From NCBI GenBank assembly GCA_903869675.1, contig CAIQAB010000006.1:1-64000 (forward strand): a stretch of 64,000 nucleotides of DNA, written 5' to 3'. The notes beneath the pieces are model-generated. The model was not told the DNA's origin and did no database searches. It saw nothing but the letters and a program-made list of their open reading frames with translations. The first letter of the stretch is position 1; each line of letters begins with the position of its first letter. Below, piece by piece: positions 15,426-23,631 of this stretch. The position numbers and the translations under genes were made by a program. The stretch comes from an uncultured Verrucomicrobiota bacterium. Lineage in GTDB: Bacteria; Verrucomicrobiota; Verrucomicrobiia; Opitutales; Opitutaceae.

Positions 15426-16850
15426 ATGCTCAAGCGCCTGCTCTCCCTTTTCTCCCGCCAAGACTCCGCCGCCGATTCCGGCAATCCCGCCACTCCGCCC
15501 GAGTCGGCCAAGCCACGCTCCGGACGCCGTCCCCGGTCCCGTAACCGCCGCCGTGCGCCTGACGACCCCGCCCAGCTCACCCTAGACGAGACCGCCGCCC
15601 CCGCGACGCGTCCGCCGGCCATCCCGCCCGCCGCCCCCGCGCCAGCCCGCCCCCGCGCCACGATGGCGCCCCCCGCCCCCGCGCCGGTCCGCACCGCCTC
15701 CGCCACCTCCGGCGAACGCCCGCCCCGCTTCACGCTGATCGACACCCCCGCCGGTCTCGCGCCCCTTTACACCGCGCTGGATCGGGTGGACGAGGTCGCG
15801 ATGGATACCGAGGCGGACAACATGTTCCACTACCGCACCCGGGTCTGCCTCCTCCAGTTCCTGGTCGACGGTGAGGTCTACCTGGTGGACCTGATGACAC
15901 CCCTGCCACTGGATCCTCTTTGGCAGCGGTTGGCAGAGAAACACCTGATCATGCACGGCAGCGATTTCGACATCCGCCTGCTGCACGATCTTTGTCGCTT
16001 TCGCCCGCGTAGCCTTTTCGACACCATGCTCGCCGCGCAGTTGCTCAACCGGCCGCGCGTGGGCCTCGGCGCCCTGCTCGAACAACACTTCGGCCTCCAA
16101 CTCGACAAGTCCGGCCAGAAAGCCAACTGGTCCAAACGCCCCCTCACCCCGAAGCTGCTCGACTACGCCGCACTCGACGTCTGGCACCTGCCCGCCCTGC
16201 GTGACCTGCTCACCCGCGAACTCGCCGTGCTCGATCGCCTCGACTGGCTCGACCAGCAATGCCGACGCCAGATCGAGAGCGGCCTGACTGGCTTCCCCCG
16301 CGACGAGGAAACCGCCTGGCGCGTGGGTCCCGCCGACCGCCTCCGCGGCCGCGGACTTTCGGTGTTGCACGCCGTCTGGCACTGGCGTGAACGCTGGGCG
16401 GAGGATCTGGACACCCCGCCGTTCAAGGTCTGCAACAACGACCTCTTGGTGAATATCGCCCTCGCCATCGAGGAAGGCGACTCCGCCGAGTCCGTGCTCG
16501 CCCAAGTAAACCTCGGCAAACGCCAGCCCCGCCTCGCCCCCAGTCTCGCTGCCGCCCTGCGCGAAGGCCTCGGCCGAGACCCCGCCACCCTGCCCCGCCG
16601 CCCTCGCGCCGAACGCATCCACCTTTCTCAAGCTGAAATCGAGCGCCAGGACCGCCTGAAGGCCCACCGTGACGCCGCCGCCGTCCGAGTTGGCCTAGAT
16701 CCCACCCTGATCGCCCCGCGCAGCACCCTCGTGACGCTCTGCCGCGACCCCGCCAGCCTCGACCACATCTTGCTGCCTTGGCAGGCTGACCTGCTGCGCG
16801 ACTCCCCCGACCTACGACCCGCCTCTCCCGCGGTCGCAAACCCAGTTTGA
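15426..16850 (+). CDS. rnd: Ribonuclease D with long basic, proline-rich N-terminal extension
   Basis: RNase D is a 3'-5' exoribonuclease that trims tRNA precursors and other structured RNAs. The 474-residue protein begins with ~100 low-complexity residues: an Arg-rich patch (RSGRRPRSRNRRR, about 31-43) and a Pro/Ala run. The DEDD exonuclease domain then starts at about 101, with D127 and E129 (AMDTEAD), the third acid in HGSDFDIRLL, and the Y-x3-D signature in LLDYAALDVWHL. The C-terminal third carries an HRDC-like helical region (RLRGRGLSVLHAVWHWRE onward). The extension may bind RNA. The gene stands alone between the XRE regulator and a lipoprotein gene. Confidence 0.92.
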   Translation: MLKRLLSLFSRQDSAADSGNPATPPESAKPRSGRRPRSRNRRRAPDDPAQLTLDETAAPATRPPAIPPAAPAPARPRATMAPPAPAPVRTASATSGERPPRFTLIDTPAGLAPLYTALDRVDEVAMDTEADNMFHYRTRVCLLQFLVDGEVYLVDLMTPLPLDPLWQRLAEKHLIMHGSDFDIRLLHDLCRFRPRSLFDTMLAAQLLNRPRVGLGALLEQHFGLQLDKSGQKANWSKRPLTPKLLDYAALDVWHLPALRDLLTRELAVLDRLDWLDQQCRRQIESGLTGFPRDEETAWRVGPADRLRGRGLSVLHAVWHWRERWAEDLDTPPFKVCNNDLLVNIALAIEEGDSAESVLAQVNLGKRQPRLAPSLAAALREGLGRDPATLPRRPRAERIHLSQAEIERQDRLKAHRDAAAVRVGLDPTLIAPRSTLVTLCRDPASLDHILLPWQADLLRDSPDLRPASPAVANPV

Positions 16851-16917
16851 CCCCGCGACCCTCCGAGGTCGAGCTTGCCAAACCACGCCGCCAGAGCCAT
16901 TCCCCCATCTCTCCCCT

Positions 16918-17175
16918 ATGAACAAGAAGGCCCTTCTGCCCCTCTCCCTTATCATCGCGGCCGCCTGCTTGAGCGGTTGCGCCCACCAGACCTCCGGCCG
17001 CATCTCCCATTCCAGCTACCTCTTCGGCCTGGTTGAAATCACCCGCGGCGCCTACCAACCGGCCCCGATCACCAGCATCGACGGCAACAGCAACGAGCTC
17101 ATAGGTAACGCCGGCGACGTGTCCGGCACCCAGGTGAAACTCGCCTGGGGAGCCTTCAGCACGAACGATTACTGA
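16918..17175 (+). CDS. Small predicted lipoprotein
   Basis: The 85-residue product opens with a lipoprotein signal, MNKKALLPLSLIIAAACLSG then C, with lipobox LSGC and cysteine at residue 21. The mature part is about 65 residues and polar, with HSSYLFGLVEITRGAY and a closing VKLAWGAFSTNDY. No known domain is recognised. It lies 67 bases after rnd and is followed by a strong intrinsic terminator, so it ends a transcription unit. Confidence 0.75.
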   Translation: MNKKALLPLSLIIAAACLSGCAHQTSGRISHSSYLFGLVEITRGAYQPAPITSIDGNSNELIGNAGDVSGTQVKLAWGAFSTNDY

Positions 17176-17203
17176 GCCGAACGGCCGGCCTCACCCCCTG
17201 TCG

Positions 17204-17233
17204 CCGCGCCCGTATCTCGGGCGCGGTTTTTTT
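17204..17233 (+). terminator. Intrinsic terminator after lipoprotein gene
   Basis: A perfect 9-bp stem, CCGCGCCCG (17204-17212) with CGGGCGCGG (17218-17226) and a 5-base loop, is followed by seven T residues (17227-17233). It ends the rnd/lipoprotein unit and also argues that oleC starts after it, at the ATG 17247. Confidence 0.92.
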
Positions 17234-17246
17234 GCGCCCGTCCCGC

Positions 17247-18920
17247 ATGACCGCATCCGCCAACATCGCCCGCCACCTTGCCATCCACGCCGCCACCTAC
17301 CCTCGGCAGGTAGCGGTAAAAATACCCCGTGGACGGCGCGCAGGCCGCATTAAATACCTCGAGTTGTCCTACGCCGAGCTCTCCGCCGAGGTCGCCGCCC
17401 AACGCACCCGCCTAGCCGCCGCTGGCCTCCGTCCCGGCGACCGCACCCTCGTGATGGTGCGCCAAGGCCTGCCGCTGCTCGCGACGGTGTTCGCCCTGTT
17501 CGAGCTAGGCGCGCTGCCCGTGGTGATCGATCCCGGCATGGGCCGGAAAAATTTCCTGCGCTGCGTCGCCCGCAGTCATCCCCGCGCCCTGGTCGGCATT
17601 CCCTCCGCCCGCCTCGCCTCCTGGCTGTTTCGGGACTCGTTCCGCTCAGTGGAGATCCGCGTTGCGGTATCCGGCAGCGCCACCGCCCGCCTGACCGTTC
17701 CGGGGGCAGTCCGCCCGGCCACCGCCCCCGAGGCCCTCCCGCGAGCACCCGGCGACCCCGCCGCGATTCTGTTCACCAGTGGTTCGACCGGTGCGCCCAA
17801 AGGTGTTCGCTATACCCACGGCCAGTTCGACGCCCAAGTGAGCATGATCCGCGACACCTACGGCATCGAGCCAGGCGAGATCGACCTGCCGCTGCTGCCA
17901 CTCTTCGCCCTGTTCGCGCCCGCCCTCGGCCTCACCAGCATCGTGCCAGAACTGGATCCCTCCCGCCCGAGCCACGCTGACCCAGCTAAGCTGGCCCAGG
18001 CTATCTTGCAGGAAACCGTGACCATGTCTTTCGGCTCGCCCACGCTGTGGGGCAATCTCGCCGTCTACGGCCACCGCGCCGGCCTGAGTTTTCCCTCGCT
18101 CCGCCGCGTGCTCTGCGCCGGCGCACCCGTGCCGCCCTGGCTCTGGGAGTCCCTCTCCACCCTCTTACCCAACGGCGAGCTGCACAGCCCCTATGGCGCC
18201 ACCGAAGCGCTACCCGTCGCGACCCTCTCCGCCGCGGAGGCGGCTGGCGGCACCGCGCTCGCCACCCGCGCCGGAGCCGGCTCTTGCGCCGGCCGGGTGC
18301 TGGCCGGCAATACCGTTAAAATCATCGCGCCGGTGGACGGCCCCGTAGCCGCCCTCGCCGACGCTATCGAGCTACCCGTGGGAGGTATCGGCGAGATCAT
18401 CGTCGCCGGCCCCACCGTAACACTCGATTACGAAGCACTTCCCGAAGCCACCGCCGCGGCCAAAATCCCTGCACCCGGCGGCGTGATTTTCCACCGGCTC
18501 GGCGACCTCGGCTACCTGGATGCCGATGGCCGCCTCTGGTTCGTCGGCCGCAAGGCCGAGACCGTGCACACCGTGCGCGGCCTGCTTTACCCGGCGCAGA
18601 TCGAGCCCTTGTTAGATTCCCATCCGGAAATCCGGCGCGTCGCCCTAGTAGGCTCCGGCCCTATCGGTTGCCAGCGACCCTGCCTGGTCGCCGAGCCTGT
18701 GAACCCAGAACTTGTGACCGATAGCGCCGAGTGCCGCCGCCTCACCCGCGACCTGCGCCAACTCGCCCTGCGCCACGAGCACACTACGCAGATAAAAGCC
18801 TTCTACTTCCATCCCTCTTTCCCGGTCGACGTGCGTCACAACGCCAAAATCCACCGCCTCGCGCTGGCTAAATGGATCGACCAAGGCGCGACCGGATTCG
18901 AGTCAGACCCCAAGCGATGA
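17247..18920 (+). CDS. oleC: OleC-type beta-lactone synthetase (AMP-ligase family)
   Basis: OleC activates a 2-alkyl-3-hydroxy fatty acid with ATP and closes it to a beta-lactone, the step before olefin release by OleB. The ATG at 17247 gives 557 residues. A TTG at 17232 would lie in the terminator T-tract. The AMP-ligase P-loop ILFTSGSTGAPKGV is at about 174-187. The OleC-like DPGMGRKNFLRCVARSHP (about 95-112) separates it from ordinary acyl-CoA synthetases. Later motifs include YGATEALPVA and GDLGYLDADGRLWFVGR. Its stop overlaps oleD by ATGA. OleA and OleB are not in this window. Confidence 0.88.
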   Translation: MTASANIARHLAIHAATYPRQVAVKIPRGRRAGRIKYLELSYAELSAEVAAQRTRLAAAGLRPGDRTLVMVRQGLPLLATVFALFELGALPVVIDPGMGRKNFLRCVARSHPRALVGIPSARLASWLFRDSFRSVEIRVAVSGSATARLTVPGAVRPATAPEALPRAPGDPAAILFTSGSTGAPKGVRYTHGQFDAQVSMIRDTYGIEPGEIDLPLLPLFALFAPALGLTSIVPELDPSRPSHADPAKLAQAILQETVTMSFGSPTLWGNLAVYGHRAGLSFPSLRRVLCAGAPVPPWLWESLSTLLPNGELHSPYGATEALPVATLSAAEAAGGTALATRAGAGSCAGRVLAGNTVKIIAPVDGPVAALADAIELPVGGIGEIIVAGPTVTLDYEALPEATAAAKIPAPGGVIFHRLGDLGYLDADGRLWFVGRKAETVHTVRGLLYPAQIEPLLDSHPEIRRVALVGSGPIGCQRPCLVAEPVNPELVTDSAECRRLTRDLRQLALRHEHTTQIKAFYFHPSFPVDVRHNAKIHRLALAKWIDQGATGFESDPKR

Positions 18921-19933
18921 ACCCGACCGGCCCAGTCCTCGTGACCGGCGCGACCGGATTCCTGGGCTCGCACCTGCTGGCCCGCCTGCGAACCTCCGGC
19001 CGTCCGGTGACGATCGTATCACGCACCCCCCGCCCCGCCCTCGCCGCGGAGGGCATCCGCGTCGTTACCGGCGCCCTGCACGATCCGGCGGTATGCGCCG
19101 ACGCCACGCGCGGGGCGGAGACCGTGTTCCACGTCGCTGCCCGCGTCGGTGTGTGGGGCCGGCATGAGGATTTTTTTCGGGACAACGTGCTCGCCACCCG
19201 CGCCCTTCTGGCCGCCGCGCGCACCGCCGGGGTCGCTCGCTTCGTGCACACCAGCACACCGAGCGTGGTCTATCACGGCCGTGATCTCGCCGGGGCAGAC
19301 GAGTCGCTTCCGCTAACCGCGTCCTGCCCCTCTCCCTACCCCCTGACCAAAGCCGTCGCCGAGGCCGAGGTGATCGCCGCCCAAGCGCCAGACTTCCGCG
19401 TATGCGCATTGCGCCCCCACCTGATTTGGGGCGCCGGCGATCCCCACCTGGTGCCCCGCATCCTCGCCCGCGCCGCCGCGGGGCGCCTGCGTGTGGTCGG
19501 CTCGGGTGAAAACCGCGTGGATATGGTCCACGTAGAAAACGCCGCCGACGCTCACCTGCAGGCCGAGGCCGCCCTAGCACTTGGCACCGCCAGCGGCCGT
19601 GCTTACTTCATCACCAACGGTGAACCGGTGAATCTCTGGCGCTGGATCGACGAACTGCTTGCCGCACTCGGCCGTCCGCCCCTCCCTGCCCGCCGCGTGC
19701 CCCTGCCCCTCGCCTCCGCCCTCGGTGCGGCCTGCGAGGCCGCTTGGGCTCTCGTGCCACTACCGGGGGAACCGCCCATGACGCGCTTCATTGCCGCCGA
19801 ACTCGCCAAAGACCACTGGTTCCGTATCGACGCCGCCCGCCGCGACCTCGGCTACATCCCACGCGTGACCATGGCCGAAGGCACCGCCCGACTCGTAGCC
19901 CACCTCCGCGCTACTCCGCCCACACGCGCTTAA
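18917..19933 (+). CDS. oleD: OleD-type 2-alkyl-3-oxoalkanoate reductase (extended SDR)
   Basis: OleD reduces the beta-keto acid from OleA to the beta-hydroxy acid used by OleC, with NADPH. The 338-residue product has the Rossmann motif VTGATGFLGSHLLARL (about 8-23), the SDR segment HVAARVGVWG, an STPSVV strand and the catalytic Y-x3-K in SPYPLTKAVAEAE. It is an extended SDR of the 3-beta-HSD type, as is usual for OleD. The start overlaps the oleC stop by 4 bases. The 3' end overlaps the convergent flavoprotein gene by 23 bases. Confidence 0.88.
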   Translation: MNPTGPVLVTGATGFLGSHLLARLRTSGRPVTIVSRTPRPALAAEGIRVVTGALHDPAVCADATRGAETVFHVAARVGVWGRHEDFFRDNVLATRALLAAARTAGVARFVHTSTPSVVYHGRDLAGADESLPLTASCPSPYPLTKAVAEAEVIAAQAPDFRVCALRPHLIWGAGDPHLVPRILARAAAGRLRVVGSGENRVDMVHVENAADAHLQAEAALALGTASGRAYFITNGEPVNLWRWIDELLAALGRPPLPARRVPLPLASALGAACEAAWALVPLPGEPPMTRFIAAELAKDHWFRIDAARRDLGYIPRVTMAEGTARLVAHLRATPPTRA

Positions 19934-20546
19934 AATCCTGCCGATCGACCGGCCACACGCGCCAGTCCGTCCGCCGCCGGCCGGCCGCCAACACTAAATT
20001 GTGCGCAACAACGCCAAGGTCATCCGCACCCCAAAAATCTTCCGCCGCCTCCGCCTGGTGCCGGCGGGCTAGCAAAGCACTCCAAGCCAGCACGAGACCC
20101 GCGCAAGGCGGGATCACGCAACCCAGCGTCACCAACACCCCCTGCAACCGCGAAAGCACGCCCTTGCCGCCCGTGCTGTGCTCCGTGACGAGCACCGCCG
20201 CCGGCTTGCCCAACCAGAGATCCGTGCACTCGGCAGGGGTGGCATCCTCCAGGAAACGCTGCAGCGGCGAACTCCAACCATCCCAATGCGTGCCGGTCGC
20301 GAACCAAAACCCGTCTGCCGCCCGCAACCTCGCCTCCAAACTCGCGAAGGTCTCCGCCCCCGGCCCGGCGAGCACCGCTTCGTCGAGCTCCGCCCCGTCG
20401 GCGAGCTCCCCACGCGCCCGCTCCAGCCAGCGGGCGGTGTTGCCCTCCGCCCCCGACAAGGCCGCGTTGAGGATGAGGATGCGCGGGCGCGCCGGCGGAG
20501 AAAAACGCCCCGTTAACTCCGTGCCCACCTTGCCTCCAGTTGTCAT
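19911..20546 (-). CDS. NADPH-dependent FMN reductase/flavodoxin-like protein
   Basis: Taking the ATG at 20546-20544 the protein has 211 residues. It opens with a flavodoxin-like first strand and loop (ILILNAALSGAEGNTARWLERA), then the typical DGFWFATGTHWDGWSSPLQRFLEDA element in which the substrate-loop serine and LQRF helix match NADPH-dependent FMN reductases. KPAAVLVTEHSTGGKGVLSRLQGVL follows. The frame stays open upstream to 20852, and an ATG at 20597 is a possible alternative start, but the added residues look like non-coding Gly-rich filler. It converges on oleD and diverges from the first oxidoreductase gene. Confidence 0.75.
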   Translation of the reverse strand: MTTGGKVGTELTGRFSPPARPRILILNAALSGAEGNTARWLERARGELADGAELDEAVLAGPGAETFASLEARLRAADGFWFATGTHWDGWSSPLQRFLEDATPAECTDLWLGKPAAVLVTEHSTGGKGVLSRLQGVLVTLGCVIPPCAGLVLAWSALLARRHQAEAAEDFWGADDLGVVAHNLVLAAGRRRTDWRVWPVDRQDFKRVWAE

Positions 20547-20758
20547 GGCCCCAGCCCAGCCACCACCCCCACCGGCCGCAACCTCGGGATTGGCCATCGC
20601 CCACGACCAAGTAAAAATATCGCCGACCCGACCGCGACCGTCCTTAAATACCACACCCCCGTAGCCATGATCCTGCCCCAGGCCGTCGCGCCAGCCGCAT
20701 TTAAAGAAACCCTCGCCCGCACTATTCGGCGCTTGGCCCGCGCCAGGTGAATCCTGCC

Positions 20759-22135
20759 ATGCCCCCGCTGCCCACCCGCCGCCAGGCCCTCCGCTCCCTC
20801 GCCCTAATCGGCGCCAGCACGCTCGCCCGCCCCTCGGCCCGAGCCGAGCCAACCACGACCAAGACCACCGCTCAAAATAAACCGGAGCCGATGCGGCTCG
20901 CCTTCGTGGGCGTCGGTGGTCAAGGCGCCGCCAACCTGCGCGGTCTCACCGACCACCGTTTCATGGCGTTCGCCGATGTGGATGATGCCATGGCCGCACC
21001 CGTGTATCGGGACTTTCCTGACGTCCCGCGTTTCCGCGATTTCCGTCGCCTGCTGGACGCCCATGCCGGCGCACTCGACGGCATAGTGGTCTCCACCCCC
21101 GACCACTCGCACCATCCCATCGCCCGCGCCATCATGCAGGCCGGCCTGAACGTCTACGTGGAAAAACCTCTCGCGACCACAATTTGGGAATGCCGGGACC
21201 TGGCGGACGCCGCACGACGCCACGGAGTCTTCACCCAACTGGGCGTGCAGGGCCATCACAACGGCGCCCTGCGCGTGCTGCGGGAGTGGCTCGACGCCGG
21301 TGCGATCGGCCCGGTCCGCACCGTCCACCTTTGGACCGACCGCATGCAGCCCGTCCGCTACACCTCCGCCGACGCCCTCGCACCTGGCGAGACTCCGCCG
21401 CCTACTCTGGCCTGGGACCTCTGGCTGGCCGACCGCCCCGAACGCCCCTACAGTCCACTCTACGTCCCTAACCGCTGGCGCAACTGGTGGGGCTTTGGCA
21501 CCGGCCCGCTCGGCGATATCGGCGCGCACATGTTCGACGTGGTCGAGTTCGCCCTTGAGGCCGGTTTCCCCGATCTAGTCGAAGCCGAGACCCCCTGGAG
21601 AAACGCCTTCACCGCCCCGCCGTGGTCCCGCGTCCGCTGGGATTTCCCCGCCCGGGGCACCCGCCCGCCCCTCGTCGTTCACTGGTGTAACGGCACGCGC
21701 GACGGAGCCTTCGTGCGACCCGATGCCGTGCCCCACTTGCCCGCTGAACTTATCGCCTCTGCGACCAACGGCATGGCCTTCGTCGGCGATGACGGCACCG
21801 CCTTTATTCCCGATATGCGCGCTAGCTCTGTTCCTCGCATCTTCCCGCCCGAGCGCGAGGCCGACGTGCTCGCCCACCGCCCGCCACCCACCTTGCCCCG
21901 GCCCAAAGGCACCCATTTCGACGACTGGTTCGCCGCCATACGCGACGGCCGCGAAGCTGGCGCGAATTTTGATTATGGTGCAGCTCTCACCGAGGTCGTG
22001 CTCCTCGGTCAGCTCGCCCAGCGGACCGGCCAGCCCGTCCGCTGGGACCGCGCCGCGATGCGCGCGATCAACAACCCCGAAGCCGATACCCTCGTCCGCC
22101 CGCCGTTGCGCCATGGGGTGGTCGCCAACGCCTGA
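20759..22135 (+). CDS. Tat-exported Gfo/Idh/MocA family oxidoreductase
   Basis: The family comprises NAD(P)-dependent sugar and cyclitol oxidoreductases. The ATG at 20759 gives 458 residues; a GTG at 20747 would add four. The N-terminus is a Tat-type signal (TRRQALRSLALIGASTLARPSARA). The Rossmann domain has RLAFVGVGGQGAANLRGL, and the EKP motif appears in GLNVYVEKPLATT. The GDIGAHMFD helix is the usual C-domain element. It is followed by a double DUF1080 protein and a second exported member, so oxidation of sugars outside the cytoplasm is inferred. Substrate is unknown. Confidence 0.9.
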   Translation: MPPLPTRRQALRSLALIGASTLARPSARAEPTTTKTTAQNKPEPMRLAFVGVGGQGAANLRGLTDHRFMAFADVDDAMAAPVYRDFPDVPRFRDFRRLLDAHAGALDGIVVSTPDHSHHPIARAIMQAGLNVYVEKPLATTIWECRDLADAARRHGVFTQLGVQGHHNGALRVLREWLDAGAIGPVRTVHLWTDRMQPVRYTSADALAPGETPPPTLAWDLWLADRPERPYSPLYVPNRWRNWWGFGTGPLGDIGAHMFDVVEFALEAGFPDLVEAETPWRNAFTAPPWSRVRWDFPARGTRPPLVVHWCNGTRDGAFVRPDAVPHLPAELIASATNGMAFVGDDGTAFIPDMRASSVPRIFPPEREADVLAHRPPPTLPRPKGTHFDDWFAAIRDGREAGANFDYGAALTEVVLLGQLAQRTGQPVRWDRAAMRAINNPEADTLVRPPLRHGVVANA

Positions 22136-22189
22136 AAAGTTAGTATTTCAGCAACCGCCTTCCCTGTTTACCCCTATATTCATATCCCG

Positions 22190-23617
22190 ATGAAAATCTC
22201 CGCCCTGCTCATTCTCACCGCGCTTGCCGCGCCCCTCCTCTCCACAGCCGGTCCCGCCATCTCCCTGTTTAACGGCCACGACCTCTCCGGCTGGGTGCAG
22301 CGCGGCGGCAAAGCAGAGTATTCCGTCGAGGCTGGCGAGATCGTCGGCCGCTCCGTCGCCAACACACCCAATTCCTTTCTCTGCACCGAAAAAACTTACG
22401 GTGACTTCGCCCTGGAATTCGACTTCAAGGTCGAGCCCGCGCTTAACTCCGGCGTCCAATTCCGCAGCGAAGTCTTCGACCGCGAAACCGAGTTTACCTC
22501 CTCCGAAGGTAAAAGCAAAATCGTCAAAATTCCGGCCGGCCGCGTGCACGGCTATCAACTTGAGATCGACGTGGACCCGAAGAAGGACCGCTGGTGGACC
22601 GCCGGCGTCTATGACGAGGCCCGACGCGGCTGGCTCTACCCCGGCCTGTCCGGCGGCGAGGCCCCCGCCTTTACTGCCCAGGGGCGCACCCTCTCCCAAT
22701 CCGGCGGCTGGAACCACGTGCGCCTGGAGGCGGTGGGCGATTCCATCAAGACTTGGCTCAACGGTGAACCACGCGCCGCGTTTACGGATGCCGTCACCCG
22801 TCGTGGCTTCATCGCCTTGCAGGTCCACTCCATCGGCAAGGACTCCAGCCATGCCGGCGCTCCGGTCCGCTGGCGCAACCTGATGCTGACCGAGCTAGAA
22901 CCCGCGACCGAAGCACAAGTCAACACCCTCACCGTGTCCGAGCAGGCCGAGGGCTGGCGCCTCCTCTGGGACGGCGCCACCGAGGCCGGTTGGCGCAGCG
23001 CTCGCGAGGAAAACTTCCCGAGCCGCGGCTGGTCGATGAGCGATGGCGTGCTTTCGGTCGCCCCTAGTGGCGGCGCAGAGTCGCGCGGCGGCGGTGATAT
23101 CATCACCCGCGAGCGTTTTTCCGAATTCGAACTGAAGTTCGAGTTCAAGCTATCAGCCGGCGCGAACAGCGGTGTGAAATACTTCGTTCAACCCCAGCTT
23201 ACTGCCATCACCCCGACCGGCGCACCCGTCGCCATCGGCTCCTCCATCGGCCTCGAATTCCAAATCCTCGACGACGCCCTGCACCCCGACGCCAAGCTCG
23301 GTCGCGACGGCAACCGCACCATCGCTTCAGTCTACGATCTGATCCCCGCTGATACTGCCAAGAAAACCAACCCCGTCGGCCAATGGAACTCCGGTCGCAT
23401 CGTCGTAACTGGTCGCCGGGTCGAACACTGGCTGAACGGCGCCCTCGTGGTAGCCTACGATCGCGATTCGGCCGCCTTCCGCGAAGCGATCGCACAAAGC
23501 AAATACAAGAACATCGCCGGCTTCGGTCTCTGGACCGAAGGCCCCATCCTGCTCCAGGACCACGGCGATGCCGTTTCCTTCCGCAACTTGAAGATACGCG
23601 TTCCCGCCACCCACTAA
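22190..23617 (+). CDS. Secreted tandem DUF1080 (3-keto-disaccharide hydrolase-like) protein
   Basis: DUF1080/PF06439 domains are concanavalin-like beta sandwiches; several act on 3-keto-glycosides. The 475-residue product has a signal peptide (MKISALLILTALAAPLLSTAG) and two copies of the domain. Copy one is at about 22-240 (SLFNGHDLSGWVQ, then FALEFDFKVEPALNSGVQFRS). Copy two is at about 250-475 (LLWDGATEAGWRS, then FELKFEFKLSAGANSGVKYFV). Both keep the N-S-G-V core. It sits between two exported Gfo/Idh/MocA oxidoreductases, 54 and 14 bases away, suggesting oxidation to a 3-keto sugar followed by cleavage. Confidence 0.9.
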   Translation: MKISALLILTALAAPLLSTAGPAISLFNGHDLSGWVQRGGKAEYSVEAGEIVGRSVANTPNSFLCTEKTYGDFALEFDFKVEPALNSGVQFRSEVFDRETEFTSSEGKSKIVKIPAGRVHGYQLEIDVDPKKDRWWTAGVYDEARRGWLYPGLSGGEAPAFTAQGRTLSQSGGWNHVRLEAVGDSIKTWLNGEPRAAFTDAVTRRGFIALQVHSIGKDSSHAGAPVRWRNLMLTELEPATEAQVNTLTVSEQAEGWRLLWDGATEAGWRSAREENFPSRGWSMSDGVLSVAPSGGAESRGGGDIITRERFSEFELKFEFKLSAGANSGVKYFVQPQLTAITPTGAPVAIGSSIGLEFQILDDALHPDAKLGRDGNRTIASVYDLIPADTAKKTNPVGQWNSGRIVVTGRRVEHWLNGALVVAYDRDSAAFREAIAQSKYKNIAGFGLWTEGPILLQDHGDAVSFRNLKIRVPATH

Positions 23618-23631
23618 GCGCCCTCTGCCCC

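Noticed and set aside
20667-20750. Short 27-codon ORF before the oxidoreductase gene
   Set aside because: No ribosome site or similarity; its stop merely overlaps an alternative GTG start of the next gene.
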